Assembly (NCBI GenBank): GCA_033085395.1
Contig: JANQBS010000091.1
Location: 1 to 64,000 of the forward strand
Reading direction: 5' to 3'
Origin: Xanthoparmelia taractica
Taxonomy: Eukaryota; Ascomycota; Lecanoromycetes; Lecanorales; Parmeliaceae
DNA length: 64,000 nt
Notes under the pieces: model-generated
Seen by the model: only the letters and a program-made list of their open reading frames with translations
Told to the model about the DNA's origin: nothing
Databases searched by the model: none
Part shown: piece after piece, positions 21,203-32,652 of the stretch
Position numbering within the stretch: position 1 is the stretch's first letter
Layout of the letters: each line of letters begins with the position of its first letter
Program-made: the position numbers and the translations under genes

Positions 21203-23934
21203 ATGACAGAACAACGGCCCAAGACATTTACCAGTCAGCAAGCACGCAAGGCCTTCTTTGTTGGCCGTGCTAGGCAGAACGCAGCTCATCGGAACACCAA
21301 CCCGTACGTTTTGAATTCTGGGAACAGTCACCTGATAGCACTGACGTGTGAGTCCAGTTACATGCAACAGCCATGGCAGCAATCTCTTCCGCAGTCAACC
21401 AGTCAAGGCTCGCCTTCATCGCAACCTACTCCTCCGCCGGCGATGCAGTTTCAACAATCCTACATGAGCCAAGAGCAAGCCTTTGACCAATTTCACCGAT
21501 TCCACCGGTACCAATCCGAGCAACTTCGGTACCAATCCGAACAGCTTAGGTACCATCAGGACTGGAGTCGCCAGCAGTTCCAGAATCTGTTCATGATGCC
21601 AGCAGCGGTACTAACTAATAACCAACCCGTCAACCAGGTGCCCTGCCAGTTTCCCCAAACCCAGCACGGATTTCCTGTCGCCTCATACTTTCCACGTCAT
21701 CCGCCATGGACAGAACCCCCAAACCCACCCGGGCCTAACACTCCCCAACCCTATCCTATGTCTCAACCTCACGGCCAGGAACCTCCCATATTGAAGAATC
21801 AGCACGTCTACTCACCGAATGGCATCCTCAATCCAGACGTCATCCGCTGCGAAGAAGTAGATGATGACACAGCATCAGAGCCTTCGACCACAAAGACCAG
21901 GGTCGGAGCGTCGACCGCATGTCCGCCTTCATCATCAGCGTCACCTTTCTCAAGGGCACAGGACGGCAGCCAAGAGCCTAAGCTGAAGAGGAAACCTTCT
22001 ACGGAGAACGCGGATACGCTCAAGAAGGCCAAGCTTGAACCAACGCAGTCCATAGACTCGCAGACAAAGCCAACCCTACCAAAGCAGCCAGAGCCTAAGG
22101 CTGTTGGCAAGGGTTCTACTCAATCGGTTAGGGAGCTCAACCAAAGCTGTGAAAATGCAAAGTACGAAAGCCCTATTGTGGATGATGAATCGAATAGCAA
22201 ACGTCCTGCTAATGCAGCTGCCGTATCTCATGAGAGTACAAACGCGACAATCGGACTAAGCCCACCCTTGCCCCCGTCATTGACTCCGCTGTCTAACACA
22301 CATGGCCGGTCTGACACAGCTATTTCATCTTCGCCATCATTCAAGTCTCGTTCTGGATCCCTCGATTCGAGTACCAACCAGCATGTATTATCAAGCAGTA
22401 GCATCGATGACGATGCTACTCTTCGTCATTCTGTCCAGATAACACCACATTCGAGGAAAGCTGCCAACATGATCTCTCTCAACCGCAGCTTGAGACTAGC
22501 AAAACATAAACTTAATAGCCCTGGCTGGGAGAATGGAGTACCACTGGGCGATTTCATTACTTTCACCAAGGAGCATCTTAACGACTTAAGCCCACCAGAA
22601 TGGTACTCGACTCAGACAGTACTTGCGTGGCGGGCATCTCTGGAGATACCATCCAATTGGATCGTCGTAGTACCCGGCGAGGATCCCAAAAGACATCCAA
22701 TCTCTGAAGGCACCACGGATATCATCAGAGTGAACCATGAGAATGAGAGATTGCACTGGACGTTAACGCATCTCTCAATTGAGAACTGGACAGTCACATA
22801 CCACGACTCATACAAAGGACGGTCCTGAGAACGATGCCTCCTATATGACTCAGCAATGCAATGAGCTTGTCCACGATGTACGACGTAAACACCCAAAACG
22901 TGGAATCACTATGCCATCCAAAGATCCACCCAATTCCGCTCAGGTAAGCCGAATCCGGCGCGTTATGGATTACAGACTGATTCGATGCTGCACAGTGTAC
23001 CATTCGCCAATACGACAGCTTCAGTTGCGGGCCGTTCACCCTCCGCCAAGCCGAAAAGTTACTATACTTTGAAGTAGATGATGATCAAGGGTGCCCGTTG
23101 GCAATTCGATGCCGACATATCCAGTCAATATTTAAAGCGATAAGCAAGCGCATCGACGAACATCGGCCACTATCGTCTTTGGAGGAAATGCACAACACGT
23201 CGGATCTCGAGGAGATCGCCGCACCCAAGTTCTTGCCTAAGGCCGCAACCGCCACAGATTGGGTTGAGAAACCAGCCACGTCAATATCACAAGCTACCAC
23301 CACCTGCTCAAGCCCAGACTTGGAACATAGCATTGCCTCTCCGAATGCAGTGAGCCCTATCGAATTCATGCGCAACAACCCGTATCTTTCTAATTACATT
23401 CTTCACACCCGCCCAAGCCCGGAGTTGGAATATAGTACGACTTCTCAGAATGCAGCGAATCATATGCGCAACGATGATCGGTATTTACCTAATTCACTTC
23501 CTCATGAGGGCCTCGACGATTCGCATTTTCTTAAGAACTTAGATCGAACGACGCCACCACCGGTTTTCAAGGAACACTTTGATGATTGTCAAGATATCCT
23601 GGTTATCGCTTTTAATCCTTTAAATAAACGATCCACCAAAGACAGAGGCACCGAGCAAGCCACTATCGTCGAAGAGGAAGGATCAGCGGAACACGGGAAT
23701 CCAAAGAGTGCAATGCTGCGTGAGCTCGTAAGTTCTCTCAAAGTAGCTCAAGAAATGCCCAGACCGAGACCGAGACCAAGCTATCGCACGCTTCTACCGA
23801 ACATTGGGGGTGGAGATGTCAGCATGTTCAAGCAAAATAGCGCTGAGGACTCTGATTTTTTTGCCAGCCTTGATTACGACGCTGAAGACTCAAGTGGTCT
23901 GGACGGGTTGATTGATCATTCGGATAATGAATAG
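21203..23934 (+). CDS. Ulp1-type (C48) cysteine protease with one frameshift
   Basis: The first frame (21203-22828) is a long disordered Gln/Pro/Ser-rich region, including repeated RYQSEQLRYQSEQ, ending in a Ulp1-like core with the catalytic His in RLHWTLTHL (codon 22754-22756) and Asp in TYHDSYKG (22804-22806). At about 22818-22824 the sense continues in the +1 frame (ENDASYMTQQCNELVHDV) up to 22943. A 52-bp intron (22944-22995, donor GTAAGC, acceptor CACAG) then leads to RQYDSFSCGPFTLRQAEKLL, with the Gln and the nucleophile Cys (23026-23028). The frame runs to 23934 with an acidic C-terminus. A 54-bp in-frame segment 21304-21357 (GTACGT...CAG with a CTGAC branch site) is probably also an intron. 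Ulp1 proteases cleave ubiquitin-like modifiers such as SUMO, and similar domains also ride on DNA transposons. One inserted base is the only lesion: sequencing error, recent pseudogene or true frameshifting are all possible. Confidence 0.65.
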
Positions 23935-24947
23935 GGGGAAGATGGCGATGGAACGGACTGGAGTGACCTACTGCTGGGAACACCTTGCTTTTGAGCGATA
24001 TGGCATTCGCTTTTGCTGGACGTGGCAAGCAGTGTGAGCATAAACATAGGTAGCTACAACAAATACGCTCAAATTTGCTCATACGATCGGTTAGATTCAC
24101 AAACACTGTGTGGGCAAAGTCCAAGTGAAAGATACTTCTGCATCGGGTGCTACCCTAAGTTTGGTTATCATCAATTTCCTCTGAAGCTGGAAATGGATAT
24201 GCAGCAAGGATTTCAATGTAAATCATTAGGAAGAAGACAGCAGCTATCGGATATCAAGAGCCCATCTTGGCTGGGGAACGCACAGAATACTTGCTACAAA
24301 CCTGGTCGCATTTCGGCACCGAGATTCAATACATACGGACCCATACTCTATAATGCTACAATGGGATTGCCGAGATCGTCTCAGCGAAGTGGTCTGATGC
24401 TTGCGAAAGGACTAATCTTTGCCCGGCTCACTTCGCTCAAATCGAGGGGGGGCAAAGGTAAATGCCTTATTTTTCGCCCACAATGCGAGGATGTTAACCG
24501 CTTTGGCTTTAAAAATGATGGCAATCTGGATAGCAGCTGCGAAAAGACTTAATGGCGAGTCCGGTACCCTGCAGTTCCGCAAGGACGTTGCATCCATCGT
24601 CCGTACGGAATAGTGGGGGTCTGAACCCTTGAATGGCACCGCCGTTGAGGAATATGCCGACAGTTTGGTCGATTCGGAGGGCAAGGATGGCGCCGGCGCC
24701 GGCGTTAGGGAGATTTCTGTGGGCAAGGGGTAGTCTCAAGTCACTTAATCATGAGTAACCTCACTATTTCTTGGGGAATTTCCCATACCATTTGGATGCT
24801 ATGTCTCTTCGGTCCCCATTGAAGACTGTACATGGGACCTGTTTCTTTGTGGTTCTGGACATCCTTCAACCGAAAATTCCCTGATTCCAAGCACGTACGA
24901 AATAGTCTCTATTAATGAGATTGCTATATCAAAACCCCTATTCTCTA
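23935..24947. other. Intergenic with one copy of a short flanking repeat
   Basis: No recognisable gene; the 179-codon plus-strand frame at 24013-24552 has no protein-like features. Positions about 24637-24714 (CACCGCCGTTGAGGAATAT...) are related, in the same orientation, to 28611-28690 on the other side of the helicase gene. A minus-strand frame across this repeat (24509-24739) reads smoothly but the second copy is full of stops. Confidence 0.45.
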
Positions 24948-27900
24948 CTAGGACATCTGTCCGAAACGCTCATTGATTCTCCCTGCTGCCCGCAAGGTAT
25001 CACGACTCACTTCACCATTTAAAAAATACACTTCGTCCATCCTTCCATCATCAGACATCATCAATTTTCGCTGACCATCGAGAATGGCAGATCCTTCAAC
25101 GGCATCATATCCTTCAACTTCTCCATCAGCATCAGGTTCTTTAGCTTCTCCAACAGTATCAGTCCCTATGGCCCCAGCATCAGGTCCTTTAGATTTGTCC
25201 ATTTCCGCGAGTTCCTTAATCAGTTGTCTAGGATCGAGCGTGATTTTCTCGGGTTTGTAATTTTTCCAAGCCTCGGGTAAGGGAAACATAGGTGCAGGTC
25301 CGACGGCCTGGATGTCCTCTCCGACATTTGTGCCCATGCAAGGCAAAGTAAAGGGCAGTGGCTTCCCCTTCCATGGCGCTGGGCAGTCTCTGCTGATGTG
25401 ACCTGGCTGCTTGCAATTGTTGCACGTGCGTCGATTAGGCTCTGTACAGATGAAGGCAGTATGTCCAGGTTCTGTGCAGTTACCGCAGATAACGGTAGGA
25501 CAATTCACCCTTTTATGACCGACTTGATGACAATTGCGACAAGTGCCATTGAAGAATTTGTTCTGGGGAAATTGGCTGCTCGTGTGTCTCTGTTGCTGAC
25601 AATAAGGACAAATGCTTGTACAAGCCCTAGATTTAGGCCGTTCGTTGCTCCTATACCCTTGTTGCTGACAATTGCGACATGCAGTTCGCGTTTGAAATTC
25701 AGTGACTGGAGCCATATTGACGAGCGTGACCTCTGGGAGAGACTCGGGATATACCAGCTGAACCATGCGCTTGCGTTGGAAGTAAATGAACAACTTGCGT
25801 AGATGTTTGGCGACTTCAGGTTCCCTAAGTTCTTTAGGGCTAAGCTCATCAGGAACGTCTTGACGCTGTTTGGTTTCGTCCAATGCGGTCAAATCACAGA
25901 CGAAGATGAAGTGCTCGATGGACCTCGATACCGCAACGTTCAATCTGAATCCTTCTTTAACGAACCCCAAGCCACCGAGGCGGGCGTGTGCTGTGACAAT
26001 ATCAAAGATGGTGCATTGGTTTTCCCGTCCCTGTACGGAATGGATGGTAAAAACTTGAATGTTGAACCACTTCTGGGCACGAAATACTTGCCTGTATCTC
26101 ATTGCTTGATCGCGGTACGGAGTGACAACGGATATCTCGGACTCGGTCCACAGCTCTGCGTTAAGTGCTTTTTTGATCGTATGAGTGGTTGCGACTATGT
26201 TATGAAGGTTGAACCGACTCTTCGATGCAGAAGGAAGGCAGACTCCACTAGGAACATTCAGACACACGTGAGGGATGCCGTCGTAGAGGTTATACTGTTC
26301 CTGGATAAACTTGATGGCCTTCTGAGCGCCGGGCCGATTCTCAACCTTGGTGCATTCGGCATTGGTGATCTTGTTGTCATAGAAATGCTCATTGAAAACC
26401 TCCTCCAAACCTGCCGCAAGTCGGTACTGTTCGGTGAACATATAGGTACTGAACCCTCGGCGCCAAAGACGTTCAAAGAGCGATATCACCATCTACTCAG
26501 CGGTATTTTAGTTATACGTTTCAACCGTTGCCCGGAGCTGTTTTGGATCACCAAGGAAAATCAAAAGAAGCAGGGTTTCTGTATTGTGTGCCCAAACCAA
26601 AAGGGTCTCGAGCTCGGTTGATTGGCAAGCTTCGTCAATGATGGCGACGACGGGCTTCTTGGCTTCTCTTAGTTTATTATCAGCGGTCTTGGAGAGGGTA
26701 GTGACCAATCCGCAGGTCTTTCGTATCGTGTCAACCATCAAGTTGTCTTCGAGCATCTTATACGCTTTCTTCTCTACATCTGTTCTGTCCTTGCCAGAAT
26801 CTCGGTTCTTCAACGCTGCTCGGAAGCCTGCATGGGGATCGTCGGACTGAGGTGCGAAGCAATCAAGCTCGTGTTAAACGACGCCTGCGTTTTGCAAAGC
26901 TCGCACGCTGAGACCCATGTTTTTGAAATTGGGTCGACCTAACTTCGTGCCTTTCCATTCTTGATCCTTTTCCTGCAGCTCCGTCATGTAGCTGTAGAAG
27001 AGTCGAGAATCTTCAGCTGTTTCAGGATCGGGCGCGTCTTCATCAGGACGAACTTCCTCTTCGTTGTCATCCGGCGCAAGCTCTCTCTCCTCTCTTTGCA
27101 CTGCTTGCGTCTCATTCCCATACGCATCAAAACGGATAGCTCCCATCTCTGGACACTTGTGCTCCAAGACGGTTGCTAGATGATCCGTGGCAGAATTACT
27201 CGGCGCGCAAGCGATCCATGAGTGATTGAGATGAAATAGGATTTGCAGAAGCGTCACGATAAAAGTGGTTTTGCCAGTGCCAGGGGGCCCTTGGATGAGA
27301 ACGACGTCGTGCTTTGTTTGCTTTACATGCTCGAACGCATCTGATTGAGACGGTGAAAGTTGGCTGAGCAGCTTGTTGACGACCTGGGTTTGCGACTCTG
27401 AGAGATTATCAAAAAGGCCGTGGCTGCGCTCTTTTTCTCGAAGATCTTGAGCACAAATGTAACGACGCATTTCATTTGCATCGGCCCCGAGCTGCTTGGT
27501 GAGATTGGCGCAGTTGACAAGACGACGCGGTGCGAGATCGGATGTGTCGGGAAATGCCCATATCTCCTGTTGTTCCATAACAAGTTGTGGAAAGGGACTG
27601 ACGGGAACTTTGCGCTGATCTCCTCTTGGACGCTTCAGTTGGAAAATGAGATTGCCGGGATACTGGAAGTTAGGAATGGGAGGCTTGATCGTATACTGCC
27701 ATCCAACGGGTTTCAGATCAGGCGCAGGTTCGTCGAAACAAAAGGTTCCGGATTCTCCAACAAGGTACAGTTGCCGAATCATTTCTTCACTGTCGCATTG
27801 CGCAAACGCGAGGTACTGGGTTGGTAAGCCATCAACAGTCCGACAACCAGGCAGAATCACAAAAGAAGCCGTCATCGAAGTCTCCAGAGAGCTCAGAGCG

Positions 27901-28049
27901 TGCTTGAGTTTGGGTGTAGAGTCGCGCACAACTCCGTACCCGTGGGTAAGTCTGTGATGATTGATGTCTCGAAAGGTTTTGGTGAAACGACGAGGGAAAG
28001 TGTCTCTGTCTGAGGAGAACTGGTGGTTGTTCCATTGGAGCCTGCACAT
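24948..28049 (-). pseudogene. Zinc-knuckle superfamily 1 helicase, copy A, three in-frame stops
   Basis: Three consecutive segments in the same frame give a Upf1/Sen1/ZNFX1-like RNA helicase. Segment 26874-28049 has Walker A IQGPPGTGKTTF. Segment 26508-26813 has the DEAC...FLGDPKQLR motifs (II-III). Segment 24948-26492 has TEQYRL, VVTPYRDQ, QGREN and NVAVSRS (motifs IV-VI), followed by five or so CCHC zinc knuckles (for example CRNCHQVGHKRVNC and CNNCKQPGHISRDC). The frame is interrupted by TAA at 26874-26876, TAA at 26508-26510 and TAG at 26493-26495. All three fit CAA/CAG (Gln) changed to a stop by C to T in a CA context, the RIP preference. Upstream of Met 28049 the frame stays open with a Cys-rich stretch (CARCQLNMC), so the true start could lie further out. 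As it stands the gene would not yield a full helicase. Confidence 0.8.
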
Positions 28050-28119
28050 GTTGAGTTGGCATCTTGCACAGGCGAGCGAGTTCCTGGGACGACTTACACA
28101 TAGTTCCCGGACTTGGCAA

Positions 28120-29081
28120 TGTACTCGCTGAATGGAGGAGTGGAAAGCTCTTGTCGCATTAGTATATATTTTGATATATAGTTGTCGATTATTCTTGATG
28201 ACTTCTGGAAAAGGCTTCTTGTCTAGGACCCATGATGGGATAAGGTATCATGAAATTCCTACGATGGGGTTGTCATGAGAAGAAGGAAAAGAAAGAAAAG
28301 AGGAAGAATGAGTCGTGCAAAATTCACCCTGCCAAAGCTTGGAATTTCTGAGTTCAACGAGTGAAGTCTTTAATTCACATCTCTAAACGGTAGAAAAAAA
28401 CCTGTAGCAAGTATGAATTAATTGAAAATTGAGGTTAGTAAGTAAAACTCCGCTCTCCTATTTACCCGACTAATTCTAATTCAAGGTAAGAAAAGGGGGG
28501 TGAGGTGAGTGAGTATATATCTCGATAAAATATATAATGAGTACGAGATAGCAAAAGGTCTCATGGAGGGTGTTCAATTAAGAGACTGAGAGTCTGACAC
28601 CCGTTAGTAGCACCGCCGTTGTGGAATATATCGACAGTGTGTTCGATGGGAAGGGAGGAATATCGCCGGCGCAGGCCTAGAGGGAGATGCTCTGGTTAAG
28701 GGATGCGGTGGGTGAGTCTGATTGCACGGCAAGGGAAGATAAGTGGTTGCTGTTGCTCATTTGGTTGGTGAAACCAATTACACTGCATAAAAGGAGAACG
28801 GAAGAGGAGAGACTGAGTAGGAATCCGTGTCATTTGATCACGAACCCTCACTTCACTCCAGACTAGCGTGTTTGGATTTCTCTATCTAGGTAGGGAAACT
28901 CACTTTACTTCCCCTTCTTGTTACCGTCTGGAACTAATTTTATTCGGTATTCTTTGAAATCCTCCCCCGTTGAGATTGACCGTTCTTACCTCTAATTCTT
29001 CTTGTACAACCTTCCATACGGTCTGGGTTCCATTCCTTTCCGCGGTCACTGAAAAACTCCCACACCAAAGTAGAAGACGCC
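28120..29081. other. Region between two divergent helicase copies
   Basis: No gene. It contains the second copy of the short flanking repeat (about 28611-28690; first copy 24637-24714). The shared upstream region of the two head-to-head helicase copies would lie here. Confidence 0.5.
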
Positions 29082-30836
29082 ATGGCCGAGGTAAGTTCAT
29101 CGTCATGGGCATCTTTGCACCTAGCAGACACTCACTGAAATCACAGCAGAATCTCTCGACTGAATCGAACAGCAATATGGCGGACCCTGATCCGAACCCT
29201 GATGCTACTACCGTTGAGCCTGCACCAGATGACACGTCCAAGGTAAGATTGTCAGCGTAGAGACTTGAATTGACACTCACTGACTCAAAGCAGGATCTTG
29301 TGGCCGGACGGAACACAGATGTCATGATCTCTAAACCGAATGACACTGTATCTACTTGGGCATCCACCAATCAAGATTCGGCCAGAAACTCTTCGCATTG
29401 TTACATCTCGAATTTCGCGAATGCTTGAAGAATCGTGATTTTGCCAAAGAGAAAACGGACGCGATGGGAGCCATACGATTTCATGCCTATGACAACGAGG
29501 CTCGCGCGATACGACGTCAGGAGAGAGCTTTCGCACCTGAAGGCTACGACGCAGACACAACTGATGCAGTTTCAGACGGTGAAAATGATCCCGCGGATCT
29601 CGAAGCTGCCGAAGATAAACGGTTGTTCTGTGCCTACATGGCAGAGCTCCAGCAAGAGGACCTCGAATGGAAAGGAAAACTTGGTCGCCCAAACTTCAAA
29701 AATATGAGCCTTCACTTCCGCTCGTTGCAGAATGCGGGTATCATTCCACACAATCTCAAATGTTTCCCACCTTTAGCAAATGATCCTTATGCCGAATTTC
29801 GCGAATGCTTAAAGAGTCGTGATTTTGTCAGAGAGAAGATAGACGCGGAGAAAGAACTGTACAAATCCCTCGAAGATAAACTGATGACCGAAACAATTGC
29901 AAAATCTTGCGGTTTGATCACGACACTTTCGAAGTCTGCAGACAATAAGATAAAAGCTGCAAAGAAGCCAGTGGTCGCAATTATTGACGAATGCGCCTAG
30001 TCCACGGAGCTCAAGACCCTATCAGTGTGAGTTCGTAACACCCGAACTCTACGCCTCGTCATCTTTCTCGGCGATCCTAAGCAACTTTGCTTGGTAAACC
30101 CTTTCGCAAACCAAACAGTCATTTCATTCTTCGAACGTCGTCTCTGGACTCGCGATTTCGATACGTACATGTTCACCGAGCAGTATAGACTTGCCCAAAC
30201 CAACGCGGAAGTCACCAAAATCCAGAATCGTCCTCGAGCTCAAGAAGCCATAAATTTCATTCGCAAGCACTACGGAGTATCGGATACTGTTCCGCACATT
30301 TGCCTCAATGTCTCAGACGGAGTATGTCTTCGTGAACCAATGCAGAGTCGATACAACTTACATAACATCATTGCCACGACCCATGCAATCCGAACGATGC
30401 TAGATGAGCACCTATGATCGAAGCAGATATTAGTGTTATTACCCCATACCGTGAGTAGGCGGCGAGGTATCGACAAGTCTTCCGTCGTCAGAAGTGGTTC
30501 AAGATTCAAGCCTTTACTGTTGATTTTGCCTGCGTCCACATTGGTGGCTTTGGTTTCATCAGAGGCCATCTGAGACTGAATGTTGCGCTCTCAAGGTCCA
30601 TCAACCACTTCATCTTTGTCTTTGATTTGGCGGCATTAAACGAAAGCGAACGTCATAAGCAACAAGATGTTCCTGACACTTTAGCACAGCAGCGAAGTTC
30701 GGGTGGAATTCCAGTGGAGCACGCAAAGCGAATGGGTTTATGTCCGATTCGCCCTACTACCGGGCATGTCAGGAGGCCAAGCATTTATGGCAGGTTCACA
30801 ACTTTTTACGTACCAACGAAGACCTCAAATGCTTAA
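29082..30836 (+). pseudogene. Superfamily 1 helicase, copy B, rearranged and dead
   Basis: A spliceable 5' part starts MAE at 29082, with donor GTAAGTTC, a middle exon (QNLSTESNSNMADPD...DDTSK) and a second intron (GTAAGATT to CAAAGCAG). It then joins a helicase body related to copy A: GAIRFHAYDNEARA, LGRPNFKNM, LITTLSKSADNK, VVAIIDE, FLGDPKQL, MFTEQYRLAQ, and in a shifted frame ISVITPYRE and LRLNVALSRSINHFIFVFD. The Walker A region is missing and about a dozen residues around QGREN are deleted. Stops are TAG at 29998-30000 and TAG at 30456-30458 (both at Gln positions of copy A) and TGA at 30028-30030 (at a Trp position). A 55-bp segment encoding EFRECLK-RDF occurs twice, at 29410 and 29794. 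The zinc-knuckle part is not recognisable. Divergent (head-to-head) to copy A. Confidence 0.8.
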
Positions 30837-31535
30837 CCCCACATCTTCTTCTCGATTATCGGGCACATGGATGCGTCTGGTAATAAAACCTTGCCTCAGA
30901 CAAGTAGCGCGATATTCAATGCTACCAACCACAAGGTTATTCAATGGGACACGGAAGGACCTTGTTATTCTCAATGCCACGTGAAAGATGGCATCAAGAA
31001 GCACTAAATCCCAACCCACGACCCATGATATGCATACTTCGAGCAGAGCGACCATCCTGGAATGTTTTGAGGATCATTATGGATTCTGAAACCTCCATGC
31101 GTGCTCCATCCATCAATTGATTGACTGCTGGCGGCTGCGGCGAGATCGGTGTGCGCTGTTGACCGATGCTGGCGAATGCGCTGAGCGTTGGCTTGTTCTG
31201 CTGTTTAGTGGCGTAAGACCCTTATCAATGAGTTTGGTCTGATTTCTGAAGGATTTGGTATGCGGAATGTGATTATTCTGAAAAATGCTTTGAAGCTGGC
31301 TGGCTGGCAAGCAAGTGGCTGGCGGGCAGGCTTCTCCATAGTGTAGTGGTGTATTCGACTCCCAATTGAAGCAGTATGGCCACGTGCCATATTTAGTAGG
31401 ATGACTGAATCAAATCTTGAACGTATGTGCCCTTTCAACATATGATGACTTCCCGGCTCATTCCTGATCCTAGCTCTTGACTCCAGCACAGTCCAGTCAC
31501 AGTCCTCCCCGGTACGATATCACACGCTATTATGG
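30837..31535. other. Intergenic, nothing recognised
   Basis: No frame with protein character. A simple GGCTGGCTGG / GGCTGGCGGG run occurs at about 31298-31328. Confidence 0.4.
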
Positions 31536-31607
31536 TGGCCGCAAGAGGTTCGAACGCTCCTCATCCAGATTATGAGTCTGGCGTGCTCTCAATACACTAT
31601 ACGTCCA
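31536..31607 (-). tRNA. tRNA-Met (CAU)-like sequence, possibly decayed
   Basis: On the minus strand the sequence folds as a tRNA with a perfect five-pair anticodon stem CCAGA/TCTGG around CTCATAA (anticodon CAT, elongator methionine), a T-loop TTCGAAC, and a D-arm GTGTATTGAGAGCAC. The D-arm lacks the usual GG of the D-loop. The acceptor stem TGGACGT/GCGGCCA has one mismatch and one wobble pair, and the T-stem has one mismatch. These flaws suggest a pseudogene or a divergent gene; the neighbourhood is RIP-affected. No intron is needed. Confidence 0.5.
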
Positions 31608-32652
31608 GTACGGCGAAGGGTGGTGGGCTCGGAGGACGGGAGCTGATGCTGCCACTGAGGCTTGAGTTGGCGGAGGCCAACAGGATGGTTACACGTATGA
31701 TGATATGCGAAGGATTGGAACCGAGGCGTTGCTACTAGGGACGCAGTGTATCAGTCTGATGGTTTTTGTCGCTCTGGCGGCTGAGTTTCATTGCGGAAAA
31801 AGGGCGGCTGAGTCATGGCACTTGGTCACGATTAACCTGTTGCTATCCCCACTTATCATCGAGGTAGGTGCTCTCTAAGCCGCCCCTCCTCACTTTGAAC
31901 CCAAGGCTAAGCCTGACCAGAGCAGAACGTCTCCTATATTTCCTCTGTCAAAACCGGCATGGCAGAGGTAAGTTTATTGTCTTGGGCATCCTTGAACCGA
32001 TGTCCAACTCGTTCATTGGATCGCTTCCTTTATACAGAGTCAAAAAACCAGTTCAAGATCATATAATTTTCCCATGAAGATGGTTGGTTCAAAGGGCCAC
32101 ACCGCTGAAATGGACGCCCGTCGCTTCTGTAGGATCCCTACTGAGACGGTGATGTTTTCAGTATTTCCAATCAACGTAGGCAAAGGACGCATAATAGCTA
32201 TGGCTACTAACTTCTACATCGGCTTCTAGCCCAAGTATGTAGGGTGCAATTATGGGTATTCCCAATCAACAAAGGCAATTGGTAGGTAAGAGAAGTGACT
32301 ACGTGCTTCTGCCCCGGTTTCTAGCCCAAACATCTATGACTATTCAAGTTCACCAACCCCGGAAATGGGTGGGCAGCAGGGATGTTAATGCAGGAAACCT
32401 TCGAAAGGAGATAGCTGCCGCCACATGTTAACAGACTTTTTTTGGCCTAGACACGCACAGGACCCGTGAAGGGTCTCTCTCTTACCCAAAAAAATTGTCC
32501 AACCACAGATTTCAATCCAGGATGACTCGACAGAACTTGTGACACAATCCTTTTAATGGCAAGTACTGAAGCACTTTTTCCCAAAGCCTCTTCTCCCCCA
32601 TGGTTCAATATGACTGGCAGCTCTCACTTTTTATAGCCCTACGCCACAAACA
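31608..32652. other. Intergenic with a third copy of the helicase 5' exon and a degenerate repeat
   Basis: Positions about 31950-31998 (CGGCATGGCAGAGGTAAGTTTATTG...) match the start codon, first donor and intron start of helicase copy B at 29077-29115, so a truncated third copy of that 5' end is present. Two imperfect units about 100 bp apart near 32160-32240 and 32255-32335 share TTCCAATCAACGTAGGCAAAGG / TTCCCAATCAACAAAGGC and TTCTAGCCCAA. No gene was identified. Confidence 0.55.

Noticed and set aside
24013..24552. 179-codon plus-strand frame
   Set aside because: No recognisable motif, low-quality amino-acid pattern, and it overlaps the short flanking repeat.
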